The notes under the pieces are model-generated. The model was not told the origin of the DNA, ran no database searches, and worked only from the letters and a program-made list of their open reading frames with translations. A stretch of 28,428 bases of DNA from the IMG/VR virus record IMGVR_UViG_3300009159_000238, positions 1 through 28,428 of that record; one strand, written 5' to 3'. Within the stretch, counting starts at the first letter, position 1. Every line of letters starts with the position of its first letter. Positions 16,014-25,067 of the stretch are shown here, one piece after another. The stretch comes from a virus. Both the position numbers and the translations under genes were made by a program.

Positions 16014-19000
16014 ATGGCATCAATAATTAGAATAAAAAGATCGTCAGTATCTGGAAATCCAGCAACGCTTGGTGCTGGTGAATTAGCGTACTCAGCCTTA
16101 ACCGATAATGGCTCAAATGGTGGTGATAGATTATACATTGGTATAGGATCAGAAACAGCAGGTAATGCTGTAAACCACTTTGTTATCGGTGGTAAGTATT
16201 TTACCGATATGCTGGATCATACTCCAGGTACGCTAACTGCGTCATCTGCGATTGTTCTTGATGCCAGCAGTAAAATTAATAATCTTAATGTTGGTAATCT
16301 AACTCTTACTGGTAGCACTAATACTATCAGTTCAACAGATACCAATGGTAACATTGTTTTAACTCCAAATGGTACTGGTAAAACAGTTCTTAACAATCCA
16401 TACATTAATGGTACAACAGACACTCTTGCTGAGTATATCTACGATACAGTTGGTGGTGCGGTAACTGGTACTGCAAACCAAATTAGTGTTACCAACTCTG
16501 ATGGTTCCAATACTTCTACCATTGCTCTAATTAATACTGCAGTCACTGCAGGTAGTTACGGATCTGCCACTGCGATACCAACATTCACTGTTGATGCACA
16601 AGGTCGTTTGACTGCTGCAAGTACAGCAAGTATCTCAACAACTCTCGCTATCGCTGGCGACACTGGTACTGATTCTGTTGCTCTTGGTACAGATACAATT
16701 ACTTTTGTTGGTGGCACTGGCATTACTTCTGCTGTTGCTGCAGTTGGTGCTGCAACTAGCGTAACTTTTGATATTGATTCAACTGTTGCCACATTAACTG
16801 GTTCACAGACTCTTACCAATAAAACTTTAACTCTACCAACTATCGGTGGAACAGGTGCTGTATTTAGTGGCTCAACTTCTGGAACAACTACTGTACTTGC
16901 CACTGCCACAGCTGGTACAACTACTTTAACTTTACCAGCAGCAACTGATACATTGGTTGGTAAAGCAACAACAGATACTCTAACAAATAAAACAATCGCT
17001 GCTGGTTCAAATACTATCAGTGGATTAACTAATAGCAACCTTTCTGGTACTGCTGGTATTACTAATGCCAATTTGGCAAACAGTTCTGTTACTGTTGGTT
17101 CTACATCAATCAGTCTTGGTAGCACTTCTACTTCACTTGCTGGTTTAACAGCCATTACATTTGCTGGTTCTACTTCTGGAACTACTCAAGTTCTTTCTGG
17201 TGCAATTGCTGGTACTAGCGTACTAACATTACCAGTCGCTACAGATACCTTAGTCGGTAAAGCAACTACAGATACTTTCACTAATAAGTCTATCTCTGGT
17301 TCTACCAATACTCTTTCAAATATTGCCAATGGGTCACTCACAAATAGTTCTGTTACTATTGGTTCTACTTCAGTATCACTCGGTGCCACAGTAACTACGT
17401 TTGCTGGTTTAGCATCTGTTACATCTACAGCCTTCGTTGGTGCGCTGACTGGTAATGCTTCTACTGCCACCACTTTACAAACTGCTCGTGCAATCAACGG
17501 AGTGAACTTCGATGGTTCTGCTGCAATTACTGTTACTGCTGCAGCTGGTACGCTAACTGGTGCTACATTAAATTCTACTGTTACTGCTTCTAGTTTAACC
17601 AGCGTTGGTACTATCGCAACTGGTGTTTGGCAAGGTACTGATGTTGGTGTTCTTTATGGTGGTACTGGAACTTCTGATGGTTCTATCACTGGTACTGGCG
17701 CACTAACTTTCACTGCTGGTGGTTCAAATACAAACGTAAACCTAGTTCCAATTGGCACTGGTATTGTTGATGTTGGTGGTAAGCGTGTTGGTAATGCTGC
17801 AGATCCTACTCAGTCTACTGACTTGGCAACTAAGGCATATGTTGATGGTCTTGCCAATGGTCTAGATGTTAAAGCATCTGTTAAGGCTGCATCTACAACT
17901 GCTCTTACTGTTACTTACTCAAATGGATCTTCTGGTGTTGGTGCTACATTAACTAACGCTGGCACTCAGGCTGCATTAACTCTTGACTCTATCGCTCTTT
18001 CTGTTGCTGATCGTGTTCTTATTAAGAATCAAGCATCTGCTCTACAGAATGGTGTTTATACTGTTACTACTGTTGGTACAGTTTCTACAAACTGGGTACT
18101 TACTCGTGCCACTGACTTTGATAATAGTCCAAGCACTGAAATTGGTCCAGGTTTGTTCTTCTTCGTTGAACAAGGTACAACACAGGCTGATAATGGTTAT
18201 GTAATTACAACTGATACAGCAATCACTATTGGTACTACTGCGATTGATTTTGTTCAGTTCTCTGGTGCTGGTCAAATTACTGCTGGTGCTGGTTTAACTA
18301 AGTCTGGTAATACATTAGACGTTGTTGGTACTGCAAGCCGTATTAGCGTTGCATCTGATTCTATTGACATTGATGCTAACTATGTTGGTCAAACATCTAT
18401 TACTACTCTTGGTACTATCGGTACTGGTGTATGGCAAGGAACTCTTGTTGCTGGTCAATACGGTGGTACTGGTGTAAACAACTCAGGTAAGACAATCACT
18501 CTTGGTGGTAGTTTTACACATACTGGTGCTCATACACTTGGCTTAACAACTACTGCAAATACTTCTGTTACTCTACCAACGACTGGCACTCTTGCCACAT
18601 TGGCTGGTTCAGAGACATTTACCAATAAGACTTTAACGAGTGCAAATTTAACAACACCTGCTATTGGTTCTGCTGGTTACACAGTTGCTGGTTCTTCTTC
18701 AGGAACAACAACGATTGTTGCAACTGCAGCTGCATCTGGTACACTAACTTTACCTGCTGCAACTGATACATTAGTTGGTAAAGCAACTACTGACACTCTC
18801 ACTAATAAGACTTTAACATCACCAACTATTAACGCTGGTGCGTTGTCTGGCACATTCACTGGAAGTTTTACTGCTTCTGGTGTACCTACATTCTCCAATA
18901 CGACTGATGCATCTAGCACTACTGCTGCTGGTGTTATTATGTCTGGTGGTCTTGCTCTTGCAAAATCAATGTATGTTGGTATTAATATCACTGGTGCTGG

Positions 19001-19052
19001 TGCAGCAACTTCAACTCTCGATGGTTTCAACATCGATGGTGGTACGTACTAA
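16014..19052 (+). CDS. Long repeat tail fibre, IRIKRSS-type N-terminal anchor
   Basis: 1,012 residues. N-terminal about 73 residues (IIRIKRSSVSGNPATLGAGE, LAYSALTDNG, DRLYIGIGSE, GKYFTDMLDHTPG) resemble the anchor domain at the start of phage major-tropism-determinant-like fibres. The shaft is a chain of short repeats: [17 protein letters not shown]-type units occur several times, with GTIATGVWQGT-type units. Around residues 600-757 is a module starting DLATKAYVDGLANGLDVKAS with RVLIKNQASALQNGVYTVT, a non-repetitive domain found in many phage fibres. The end is GLALAKSMYVGINITGAG then DGFNIDGGTY. GGAG at 16003-16006 is the ribosome-binding site. A terminator follows at 19065. Confidence 0.9.
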   Translation: MASIIRIKRSSVSGNPATLGAGELAYSALTDNGSNGGDRLYIGIGSETAGNAVNHFVIGGKYFTDMLDHTPGTLTASSAIVLDASSKINNLNVGNLTLTGSTNTISSTDTNGNIVLTPNGTGKTVLNNPYINGTTDTLAEYIYDTVGGAVTGTANQISVTNSDGSNTSTIALINTAVTAGSYGSATAIPTFTVDAQGRLTAASTASISTTLAIAGDTGTDSVALGTDTITFVGGTGITSAVAAVGAATSVTFDIDSTVATLTGSQTLTNKTLTLPTIGGTGAVFSGSTSGTTTVLATATAGTTTLTLPAATDTLVGKATTDTLTNKTIAAGSNTISGLTNSNLSGTAGITNANLANSSVTVGSTSISLGSTSTSLAGLTAITFAGSTSGTTQVLSGAIAGTSVLTLPVATDTLVGKATTDTFTNKSISGSTNTLSNIANGSLTNSSVTIGSTSVSLGATVTTFAGLASVTSTAFVGALTGNASTATTLQTARAINGVNFDGSAAITVTAAAGTLTGATLNSTVTASSLTSVGTIATGVWQGTDVGVLYGGTGTSDGSITGTGALTFTAGGSNTNVNLVPIGTGIVDVGGKRVGNAADPTQSTDLATKAYVDGLANGLDVKASVKAASTTALTVTYSNGSSGVGATLTNAGTQAALTLDSIALSVADRVLIKNQASALQNGVYTVTTVGTVSTNWVLTRATDFDNSPSTEIGPGLFFFVEQGTTQADNGYVITTDTAITIGTTAIDFVQFSGAGQITAGAGLTKSGNTLDVVGTASRISVASDSIDIDANYVGQTSITTLGTIGTGVWQGTLVAGQYGGTGVNNSGKTITLGGSFTHTGAHTLGLTTTANTSVTLPTTGTLATLAGSETFTNKTLTSANLTTPAIGSAGYTVAGSSSGTTTIVATAAASGTLTLPAATDTLVGKATTDTLTNKTLTSPTINAGALSGTFTGSFTASGVPTFSNTTDASSTTAAGVIMSGGLALAKSMYVGINITGAGAATSTLDGFNIDGGTY
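17490..17548 (+). repeat. 59-base near-identical tract shared with 21909-21967
   Basis: This tract encodes AINGVNFDGSAAITVTAAAG and differs by one base (AGTGAAC versus AGTAAAC) from 21909-21967 in the next fibre gene. Flanking repeats of the two genes differ at many synonymous sites, so this stretch stands out. Confidence 0.85.
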
Positions 19053-19064
19053 ATAATTTTGTGC

Positions 19065-19095
19065 GGGGAGTTCTTACTCCCCTGTTTCCTTTTTT
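19065..19095 (+). terminator. Intrinsic terminator between two long fibre genes
   Basis: A perfect 7-bp stem GGGGAGT / ACTCCCC (19065-19071 and 19076-19082) with loop TCTT is followed by a T-rich tract TGTTTCCTTTTTT (19083-19095). It starts 13 bases after the stop of the 16014 gene. The T-tract is interrupted by two C, so termination may be partial. Confidence 0.88.
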
Positions 19096-19106
19096 AAGGT
19101 TAGAGA

Positions 19107-22100
19107 ATGGCGAATAAGGTTCTTCTTAAGAAGTCCTCAACTGTTGCGAAAGTGCCAGTTGTAGGGGACTTAGATTACGGTGAAATAGCATTAAACTATG
19201 CTGACGGTAAACTGTATTTTAAAAATTCCACAAACGTCGTTCAACCACTTGGTATCGCATACACCAAGGTAATAGCAAACACAACTGCAAAAATCAATCA
19301 GGGATATATTGCCAACACTAGTGCTGGCTCGTTCACAATTACCCTTCCCTCTTCTCCTCAAACTGGTAACTATGTCATTATTGTAGATGACTCTAGTTTT
19401 GTTACAAATAATCTTTATGTTTCAGGTGGCGCAGAGCCAATAGTTGGAGCGTATGAAAATCTAACACTTGATATTGCTGGTGTTTCAGTAACACTGCTTT
19501 ATGATGGTGGTCAATGGAATGTATATACCCAAGTCGGTGCGACTGGTGGTACTGGTGCTGGAACAGAAAGCACAATACATAACTATAATAGTTTTGCTTC
19601 AAGTTTAGTTCCTTCTCTTAATAATACTTACAAATTAGGCAATACATCTTACGGATGGATATCTTTGTATTATGGCGATGGTACTATTCAATCTACATCA
19701 TCAAATGCTGATGGTTCTAGTATCACTAACAGTAGCGGAACTATTACTGCTCAGGCTGGTGGTCTTGCAGGTAATACATTAAAATCTACTGTTCTTTATT
19801 CAAGTTTAACAACACTTGGTTCACAGGGACAAAGAATAGATTGGACATCAGGAAGTGGTGTTGCCGCACCATCTTTTACTTCATCTAGTTCTGGGTCTAA
19901 GTTAATTCTTTATCCTGCTGTAACTTCAGTACAGGCTGATTATGCTATTGGTATTGATAGTGCCACTATTTGGAATAGTGTCCCAGTAAATTCGTCAAGT
20001 TTCTATTTTAAATGGTATGGTGGAACAACCAATGTGGCTACGCTAGATGGTACTGGCGCATTGACTCTTGCCAGCACTCTTGCTGTTAATAGTCCTACCA
20101 TATCAACAACCAGCACAGGTACTGCTGCATTATTTAATACCAATGCCACTACCCTAAACATTGGTGGTGCAGCAACTACAGTTTCTATCGGTGCTGCGAC
20201 TGGTACGCTAACAATCAATAATGCCAATACAGTTATCACTGGTAACTTAACTGTAAATGGTACTACAGAAACAATTAATGCTACAACTGTTACTGTTGAT
20301 GATAAAAACATTGAATTAGGTAGTGTAGCATCTCCTACTAACATTACAGCTGATGGTGGTGGTATTACTCTTAAGGGTGCTACTGATAAAACATTTAACT
20401 GGGTCAGTGCTACTTCTGCGTGGACTTCTTCAGAACATTTAGACCTTGCATCTACTAAAGCATATTATATTGCTGGAACTTCAGTTCTAAATGCAACGAC
20501 TCTTGGTTCTGCAGTTGTTACTTCTAGTTTGACAACAGTTGGTACTATTGGAACAGGTGTATGGCAAGGAACTTTGGTTGCTGGCCAATATGGTGGAACT
20601 GGCGTAAATAATTCTGGTAAAACAATAACACTCGGTGGTAACTTAACTACCTCTGGTGCATTTGCCACTACATTAACTGCAACTGCCACTACTAGCGTTA
20701 CACTTCCAACTTCTGGAACTCTTGCTACATTAGCTGGTTCAGAAACCTTTACTAATAAAACTCTTACTAGTCCAACTCTGACAACTCCAGCACTTGGTGT
20801 TGCCACTGCTACTAGTATTAATAAAGTTGCATTTACTGCACCTTTGACTGGCTCGACTTTAACTATTGCCGATGGTAAAACATTAACAGCAAGTAACTCG
20901 CTTACATTTACTGGTACTGATTCTACTTCTTTCGCATTTCCTGGAACGAGCGACACTGTTGTAACTCTTACTGCTACTCAAACTTTAACAAATAAAACTT
21001 TGACTAGCCCAACTATGACAACACCTACATTGGGTGTTGCGAGTGCAACTTCAGTTAATAAAGTAGCGATTACTGCTCCAGCTACTTCAGCTACTCTTAC
21101 TATCGCTGATGGTAAAACATTAACAGCGTCAAACACTCTTACATTTACAGGTACAGATGCATCATCAGTTGCCTTTGGTGCTGGTGGTACAGTTCTTTAT
21201 TCAGGTGGTGCTCTTGGAACACCATCTTCAGCTACACTTACTAACGCTACTGGTCTTCCTGTAAGTGGTATTACTGCTTCTACATCTACCGCACTTGGTG
21301 TTGGTAGTATTGAATTAGGTCATGCAACAGATACTACTATCGCTAGATCTTCGGCTGGAGTTATTTCTGTTGAGGGTGTAGTTGTTCCAACTGTATCGTC
21401 AACAAATACTTTAACAAATAAAACCCTTACTGCTCCAGTTATTGATAATATCAAAATGGGTTATAGTACTACTGTAACTGCAGCTGGTACGACTACATTA
21501 ACTGCTACTAGTAACTTTAGACAATTATTTACTGGAACAAGCACACAAACAGTTGTGCTTCCAGTCACTAGCACTTTAGTTGCTGGTATGAGTTATGAAA
21601 TTGAAAATAACTCAACTGGTAATGTGACTGTTCAATCTTCTGGTTTAAATACAATAGTTACAGTTCTTCCAGGAACTTGCGCACATCTGTTGTGCATCGG
21701 AACAACACTAACTACTGCAGCAGATTGGGATGCTGACTTTATCTCGTTTAGTGCAGTTACTGGTACTGGCTCTGCTGTATTGGCAACTAGCCCGACTCTA
21801 GTAACTCCAGCATTAGGAACTCCTTCTTCTGGTACATTAACTAATTGTACTTTCCCAACGCTGAACCAGAACACAACTGGTTCAGCTGCAACTCTAACTA
21901 CTCCAAGAGCAATCAACGGAGTAAACTTCGATGGTTCTGCTGCAATTACTGTTACTGCTGCAGCTGGAACATTATCTGGAGCAACTCTTGCTTCTGGTGT
22001 TACTGCTTCTAGTTTAACTTCAGTGGGAACTATTGCTACTGGTGTCTGGAATGGCACTGCAATCACTGGACAATACGGTGGTACTGGTGTAAACAATTCT

Positions 22101-22649
22101 GGTAAAACAATAACTTTAGGTGGTAACTTAACCACTTCAGGTGCGTTCACTACAACACTAACTGCCACTGCTAACACGAATGTAACATTACCAACTAGTG
22201 GTACTTTAGCAATAAATGGACCAGCGTTTAGTGCTTATGCAAACGCTACTGGACAAACAATTACTAGCGGTTCACAGCAAAAAGTTTTATTCCAAACTGA
22301 AGAATTTGATACCAACAGCAATTATGCCAGTTCAACATTCACTCCTACAGTTGCAGGTTACTATCAACTAAATGCTGAAGTTCGTTTAGATGGAACATCT
22401 GGTACTGGTGAAATGATGATTGTTCTTTACAAAAATGGTGCAGAATACAAGCGTGGCACAAACCAACAAGGCACACAAATTGCCGCAAATTTTTGGGCTA
22501 TGCAAGTTAGTTCATTAGTATATGCTAACGGATCTACTGATTACTTTGAAATATATGTTCAACAAGGGTCTGGTGGAAGTGTGACTGTCACTGCTGTTAA
22601 TAGTCCAGCTATCACTTGGTTTAATGGTTGCATGGTTAGAGGAGCATAA
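19107..22649 (+). CDS. Long repeat tail fibre with C1q-like C-terminal tip
   Basis: 1,180 residues. N-terminal anchor about 1-50 (VLLKKSSTVAKVPVVGDLDY, GEIALNYADGKLYFKNS), then a beta domain about 60-150 (FTITLPSSPQTGNYVIIVDD, LLYDGGQWNVY). The shaft uses the same units as its neighbours ([35 protein letters not shown]) plus a [14 protein letters not shown] module near 400. Residues about 783-880 are a domain starting [20 protein letters not shown], shared with the 23072 gene. The last about 140 residues (from 1039: AFSAYANATGQTITSGSQQK, FTPTVAGYYQLNAEVRLDG, YKNGAEYKRGT) look like a C1q/TNF-type jelly roll, a trimeric tip fold seen in phage fibres. AAGG at 19096-19099 precedes the ATG, directly after the terminator's T-tract. 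Confidence 0.9.
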   Translation: MANKVLLKKSSTVAKVPVVGDLDYGEIALNYADGKLYFKNSTNVVQPLGIAYTKVIANTTAKINQGYIANTSAGSFTITLPSSPQTGNYVIIVDDSSFVTNNLYVSGGAEPIVGAYENLTLDIAGVSVTLLYDGGQWNVYTQVGATGGTGAGTESTIHNYNSFASSLVPSLNNTYKLGNTSYGWISLYYGDGTIQSTSSNADGSSITNSSGTITAQAGGLAGNTLKSTVLYSSLTTLGSQGQRIDWTSGSGVAAPSFTSSSSGSKLILYPAVTSVQADYAIGIDSATIWNSVPVNSSSFYFKWYGGTTNVATLDGTGALTLASTLAVNSPTISTTSTGTAALFNTNATTLNIGGAATTVSIGAATGTLTINNANTVITGNLTVNGTTETINATTVTVDDKNIELGSVASPTNITADGGGITLKGATDKTFNWVSATSAWTSSEHLDLASTKAYYIAGTSVLNATTLGSAVVTSSLTTVGTIGTGVWQGTLVAGQYGGTGVNNSGKTITLGGNLTTSGAFATTLTATATTSVTLPTSGTLATLAGSETFTNKTLTSPTLTTPALGVATATSINKVAFTAPLTGSTLTIADGKTLTASNSLTFTGTDSTSFAFPGTSDTVVTLTATQTLTNKTLTSPTMTTPTLGVASATSVNKVAITAPATSATLTIADGKTLTASNTLTFTGTDASSVAFGAGGTVLYSGGALGTPSSATLTNATGLPVSGITASTSTALGVGSIELGHATDTTIARSSAGVISVEGVVVPTVSSTNTLTNKTLTAPVIDNIKMGYSTTVTAAGTTTLTATSNFRQLFTGTSTQTVVLPVTSTLVAGMSYEIENNSTGNVTVQSSGLNTIVTVLPGTCAHLLCIGTTLTTAADWDADFISFSAVTGTGSAVLATSPTLVTPALGTPSSGTLTNCTFPTLNQNTTGSAATLTTPRAINGVNFDGSAAITVTAAAGTLSGATLASGVTASSLTSVGTIATGVWNGTAITGQYGGTGVNNSGKTITLGGNLTTSGAFTTTLTATANTNVTLPTSGTLAINGPAFSAYANATGQTITSGSQQKVLFQTEEFDTNSNYASSTFTPTVAGYYQLNAEVRLDGTSGTGEMMIVLYKNGAEYKRGTNQQGTQIAANFWAMQVSSLVYANGSTDYFEIYVQQGSGGSVTVTAVNSPAITWFNGCMVRGA
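21909..21967 (+). repeat. 59-base near-identical tract, second copy
   Basis: Partner of 17490-17548, in frame and encoding the same peptide, with one base different. It lies in the shaft upstream of the C1q-like tip. Confidence 0.85.
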
Positions 22650-23044
22650 TGGCTAATACTTTACTAACAAACCTTGTCGCACCAGCTGCATCTGGATTGG
22701 TTACAGTATCTGGGACTCAAACACTTACCAATAAAACTCTTTCATCTGTAGTTTTAACTGGCACTGTAGCTGCTGGTGGTGGAACAGGATCATCAGGACA
22801 AGTTCTTTCTTCTACTGGTAGTGGTGTTCAATGGGTAGATCAAACTGGTGGTAGTGGTGGTGCTTCTGGATATAATAATTCATCGTTAACATCATTTCCA
22901 TCTGGTAATTACAACGGAACAGATACTTATATTGGTGAGAGCGGTGCTGCTTTTGATGCGTTTGGAGTATCACTTTTAGCAACATTTACGTGTATGGATC
23001 CAGTGGGATCTACACAAACAACTGATCTTGGTGTATTAACATAA
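22649..23044 (+). CDS. Short fibre-like structural protein
   Basis: 131 residues. The first third carries one shaft repeat ([20 protein letters not shown]) and a junction [16 protein letters not shown] that also occurs near the end of the 23072 gene. The last 70 residues are distinct (YNNSSLTSFPSGNYNGTDTY, AFDAFGVSLLATFTCMDPVG) and resemble a small C-terminal domain seen in short fibre proteins of T4-like aquatic phages. The ATG overlaps the previous stop (TAATG at 22647-22651), with AGAGGAG at 22638-22644 as ribosome-binding site, so it is coupled to the long C1q-tipped fibre. It may be a minor fibre or a connector; function is inferred. Confidence 0.83.
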   Translation: MANTLLTNLVAPAASGLVTVSGTQTLTNKTLSSVVLTGTVAAGGGTGSSGQVLSSTGSGVQWVDQTGGSGGASGYNNSSLTSFPSGNYNGTDTYIGESGAAFDAFGVSLLATFTCMDPVGSTQTTDLGVLT

Positions 23045-23045
23045 A

Positions 23046-23053
23046 GATAAATA
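23046..23053 (+). promoter_or_regulatory. Candidate T4-type late promoter GATAAATA
   Basis: GATAAATA occupies the 27-base gap between the 22649 and 23072 genes and ends 18 bases before the ATG. GAGGA (23059-23063) lies between as ribosome-binding site. It fits NATAAATA late promoters. Confidence 0.6.
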
Positions 23054-23071
23054 GATTCGAGGAAAAATTAA

Positions 23072-25066
23072 ATGCCAACACAAGTACAATTTAGAAGAGG
23101 AACGACTGCCCAGAATAATGCATTTACTGGTGCAGCTGGAGAACTCTCAGTCGATACAACACTTAATACGCTAAGAGTTCATGATGGCTCTACAGCAGGC
23201 GGAACTGCACTTGTTAATTTAACTGGTACTCAGACTCTTACCAATAAAACTCTTACTAGTCCTACATTAACTACCCCAGCACTTGGAACTCCAGCGTCGG
23301 GTGTTTTAACCAATGCCACAGGACTTCCAATATCCACTGGTGTTTCTGGTCTTGGCACTGGTGTTGCTACTTTCCTTGCCACACCATCTTCTGCCAATTT
23401 AATCTCTGCTATTACAGATGAAACAGGCTCTGGTCTTTTAGTTTTTGCCACTAGCCCAACACTAACAACTCCAACATTAGGTGTTGCTTCTGCCACTAGC
23501 ATTAATAAAGTTGCTATTACTGCACCTGCTACTGGTTCGACTTTAACTATTGCTGAGGGTAAAACTCTTACTGCTTCTAATACATTAACATTTACTGGCA
23601 CTGATACTTCTTCTGTAGCATTTGGTACTGGTGGTACTGTTGTTTATACATCTAATAAATTATCTGTTCATGCAGCTACTACTTCTTCTGAATTAGCAGG
23701 AGTTATTTCTGATGAAACAGGTTCTGGTGTTCTAGTATTTGGTACTAGCCCTGCGATCACAACATCTTTAACTACACCAAGTGCTTCGTTTGATCTTATC
23801 AATACGACTGCCACTACTGTAAATTTTGCTGGTGCAGCAACTACTCTTTCTATCGGTGCAGCAACTGGTACGGCTACTATTAATAATGCTAACGTAATTA
23901 TTACTGGTAACTTAACTGTAAACGGAACAACTACTACTGTTAATTCGACTACTCTAACAGTTGATGATATTAATATTGAACTAGGCTCTGTGGCATCTCC
24001 AACTGATGTTACTGCAGTTGGAGGTGGTATTACACTGAAAGGTGCTACTGATAAAACAATCTCTTGGGGTTCAACTAATGGTTGGACTTCATCAGAAGAT
24101 CTTAATGTCGCTTCTGGTAAAATTTACAGAATTAATGGAACATCAGTTCTTTCTGCAACAACATTAGGTTCTGGTGTTACTGGTTCTTCATTAACATCTG
24201 TTGGAACTATTGGTACTGGTGTTTGGCAAGGCACATTAGTTGGTGCTACTTATGGTGGAACTGGTGTTAATAATGGATCTAATACATTAACTCTAGCAGG
24301 TAACGTATCACACGCTGGTTCGTTTACTCAAACCTTTACCGCTACTGCTAATACTTCATTAACATTACCAACAACTGGTACTCTTGCTACTTTAGCAGGT
24401 TCAGAAACATTTACCAATAAGACTTTAACTTCTCCAGTTATTGCTACTATTAGTAACACAGGCACTTTAACTCTACCAACCTCTACTGATACATTAGTTG
24501 GTCGTGCCACTACTGACACCTTAACCAATAAGACTTTAACTCAACCAACAATTGATAACATTAAAATGGGTTATACCACTACTGCTACTGCAGCTGGTAC
24601 AACTACATTAACTGCGTCAAGTAATTATCGTCAGTTCTTTACTGGAACAACTACACAAACTATTGTTCTTCCAGTCACTAGCACTTTAGTTGCTGGTATA
24701 GCATGGGAAATTGAAAACAATTCTACTGGTCTTGTTACAGTAAATTCTTCAGGTGGTAACTTAGTCGGAACTATTCCTGCAGGTGTATGTGTTCATGTGG
24801 TTTGCGTGGGAACAACATTAACTACTGCTGCAGATTGGGATTGGGATTACATCTCTACCACTACTATAACTGGTACTGGATCAAATGTTTTAGGAACTGC
24901 TCCAACTATTAGTAACTTAACACTATCTGGAACTTTAACAGCAAGTTCATCTGCTGGTACTAATGGTCAGCTTTTATCGTCCACTGGATCTGGTGTCCAG
25001 TGGACTACACCATCATACGCAAGTACTGGTAAAGCCATTGCGATGGCAATGGTATTCGGAGGATAA
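23072..25066 (+). CDS. Repeat tail fibre with QFRRGTT-type N-terminal anchor
   Basis: 664 residues. The N-terminus ([40 protein letters not shown]) is a widespread anchor of phage fibres, related to the major-tropism-determinant N-terminal type. It passes straight into [19 protein letters not shown] shaft units. [14 protein letters not shown] near 300 and [20 protein letters not shown] at 498 mark modules shared with the 19107 gene. The tail is [13 protein letters not shown], then a terminal [12 protein letters not shown] that matches the end of the 3576 fibre. GAGGA at 23059-23063 and a late-promoter-like element precede it. It ends one base before the start of gene 13. Probably a trimeric fibre or whisker-like protein. 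Confidence 0.9.
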   Translation: MPTQVQFRRGTTAQNNAFTGAAGELSVDTTLNTLRVHDGSTAGGTALVNLTGTQTLTNKTLTSPTLTTPALGTPASGVLTNATGLPISTGVSGLGTGVATFLATPSSANLISAITDETGSGLLVFATSPTLTTPTLGVASATSINKVAITAPATGSTLTIAEGKTLTASNTLTFTGTDTSSVAFGTGGTVVYTSNKLSVHAATTSSELAGVISDETGSGVLVFGTSPAITTSLTTPSASFDLINTTATTVNFAGAATTLSIGAATGTATINNANVIITGNLTVNGTTTTVNSTTLTVDDINIELGSVASPTDVTAVGGGITLKGATDKTISWGSTNGWTSSEDLNVASGKIYRINGTSVLSATTLGSGVTGSSLTSVGTIGTGVWQGTLVGATYGGTGVNNGSNTLTLAGNVSHAGSFTQTFTATANTSLTLPTTGTLATLAGSETFTNKTLTSPVIATISNTGTLTLPTSTDTLVGRATTDTLTNKTLTQPTIDNIKMGYTTTATAAGTTTLTASSNYRQFFTGTTTQTIVLPVTSTLVAGIAWEIENNSTGLVTVNSSGGNLVGTIPAGVCVHVVCVGTTLTTAADWDWDYISTTTITGTGSNVLGTAPTISNLTLSGTLTASSSAGTNGQLLSSTGSGVQWTTPSYASTGKAIAMAMVFGG

Positions 25067-25067
25067 T

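Noticed and set aside
16556-17155. Reverse-strand open frame of about 200 codons within a fibre gene
   Set aside because: Antisense to Thr/Gly/Ala-rich repeats, which leave the opposite strand free of stops. The Val/Pro-rich translation mirrors the repeats; the same holds for 20465-20956, 21632-22177 and 23230-23601.
16014-25066. Diversity-generating retroelement, suggested by tropism-determinant-like anchors
   Set aside because: No reverse transcriptase and no template/variable repeat pair with adenine-directed differences is visible. The differences between repeat copies are mostly silent third-position changes.
24963-25067. Upstream extension of the gene 13 frame
   Set aside because: It overlaps the end of the fibre gene by more than 100 bases, has no good ribosome-binding site and does not resemble gp13; ATG 25068 has GGAGG at the right distance.
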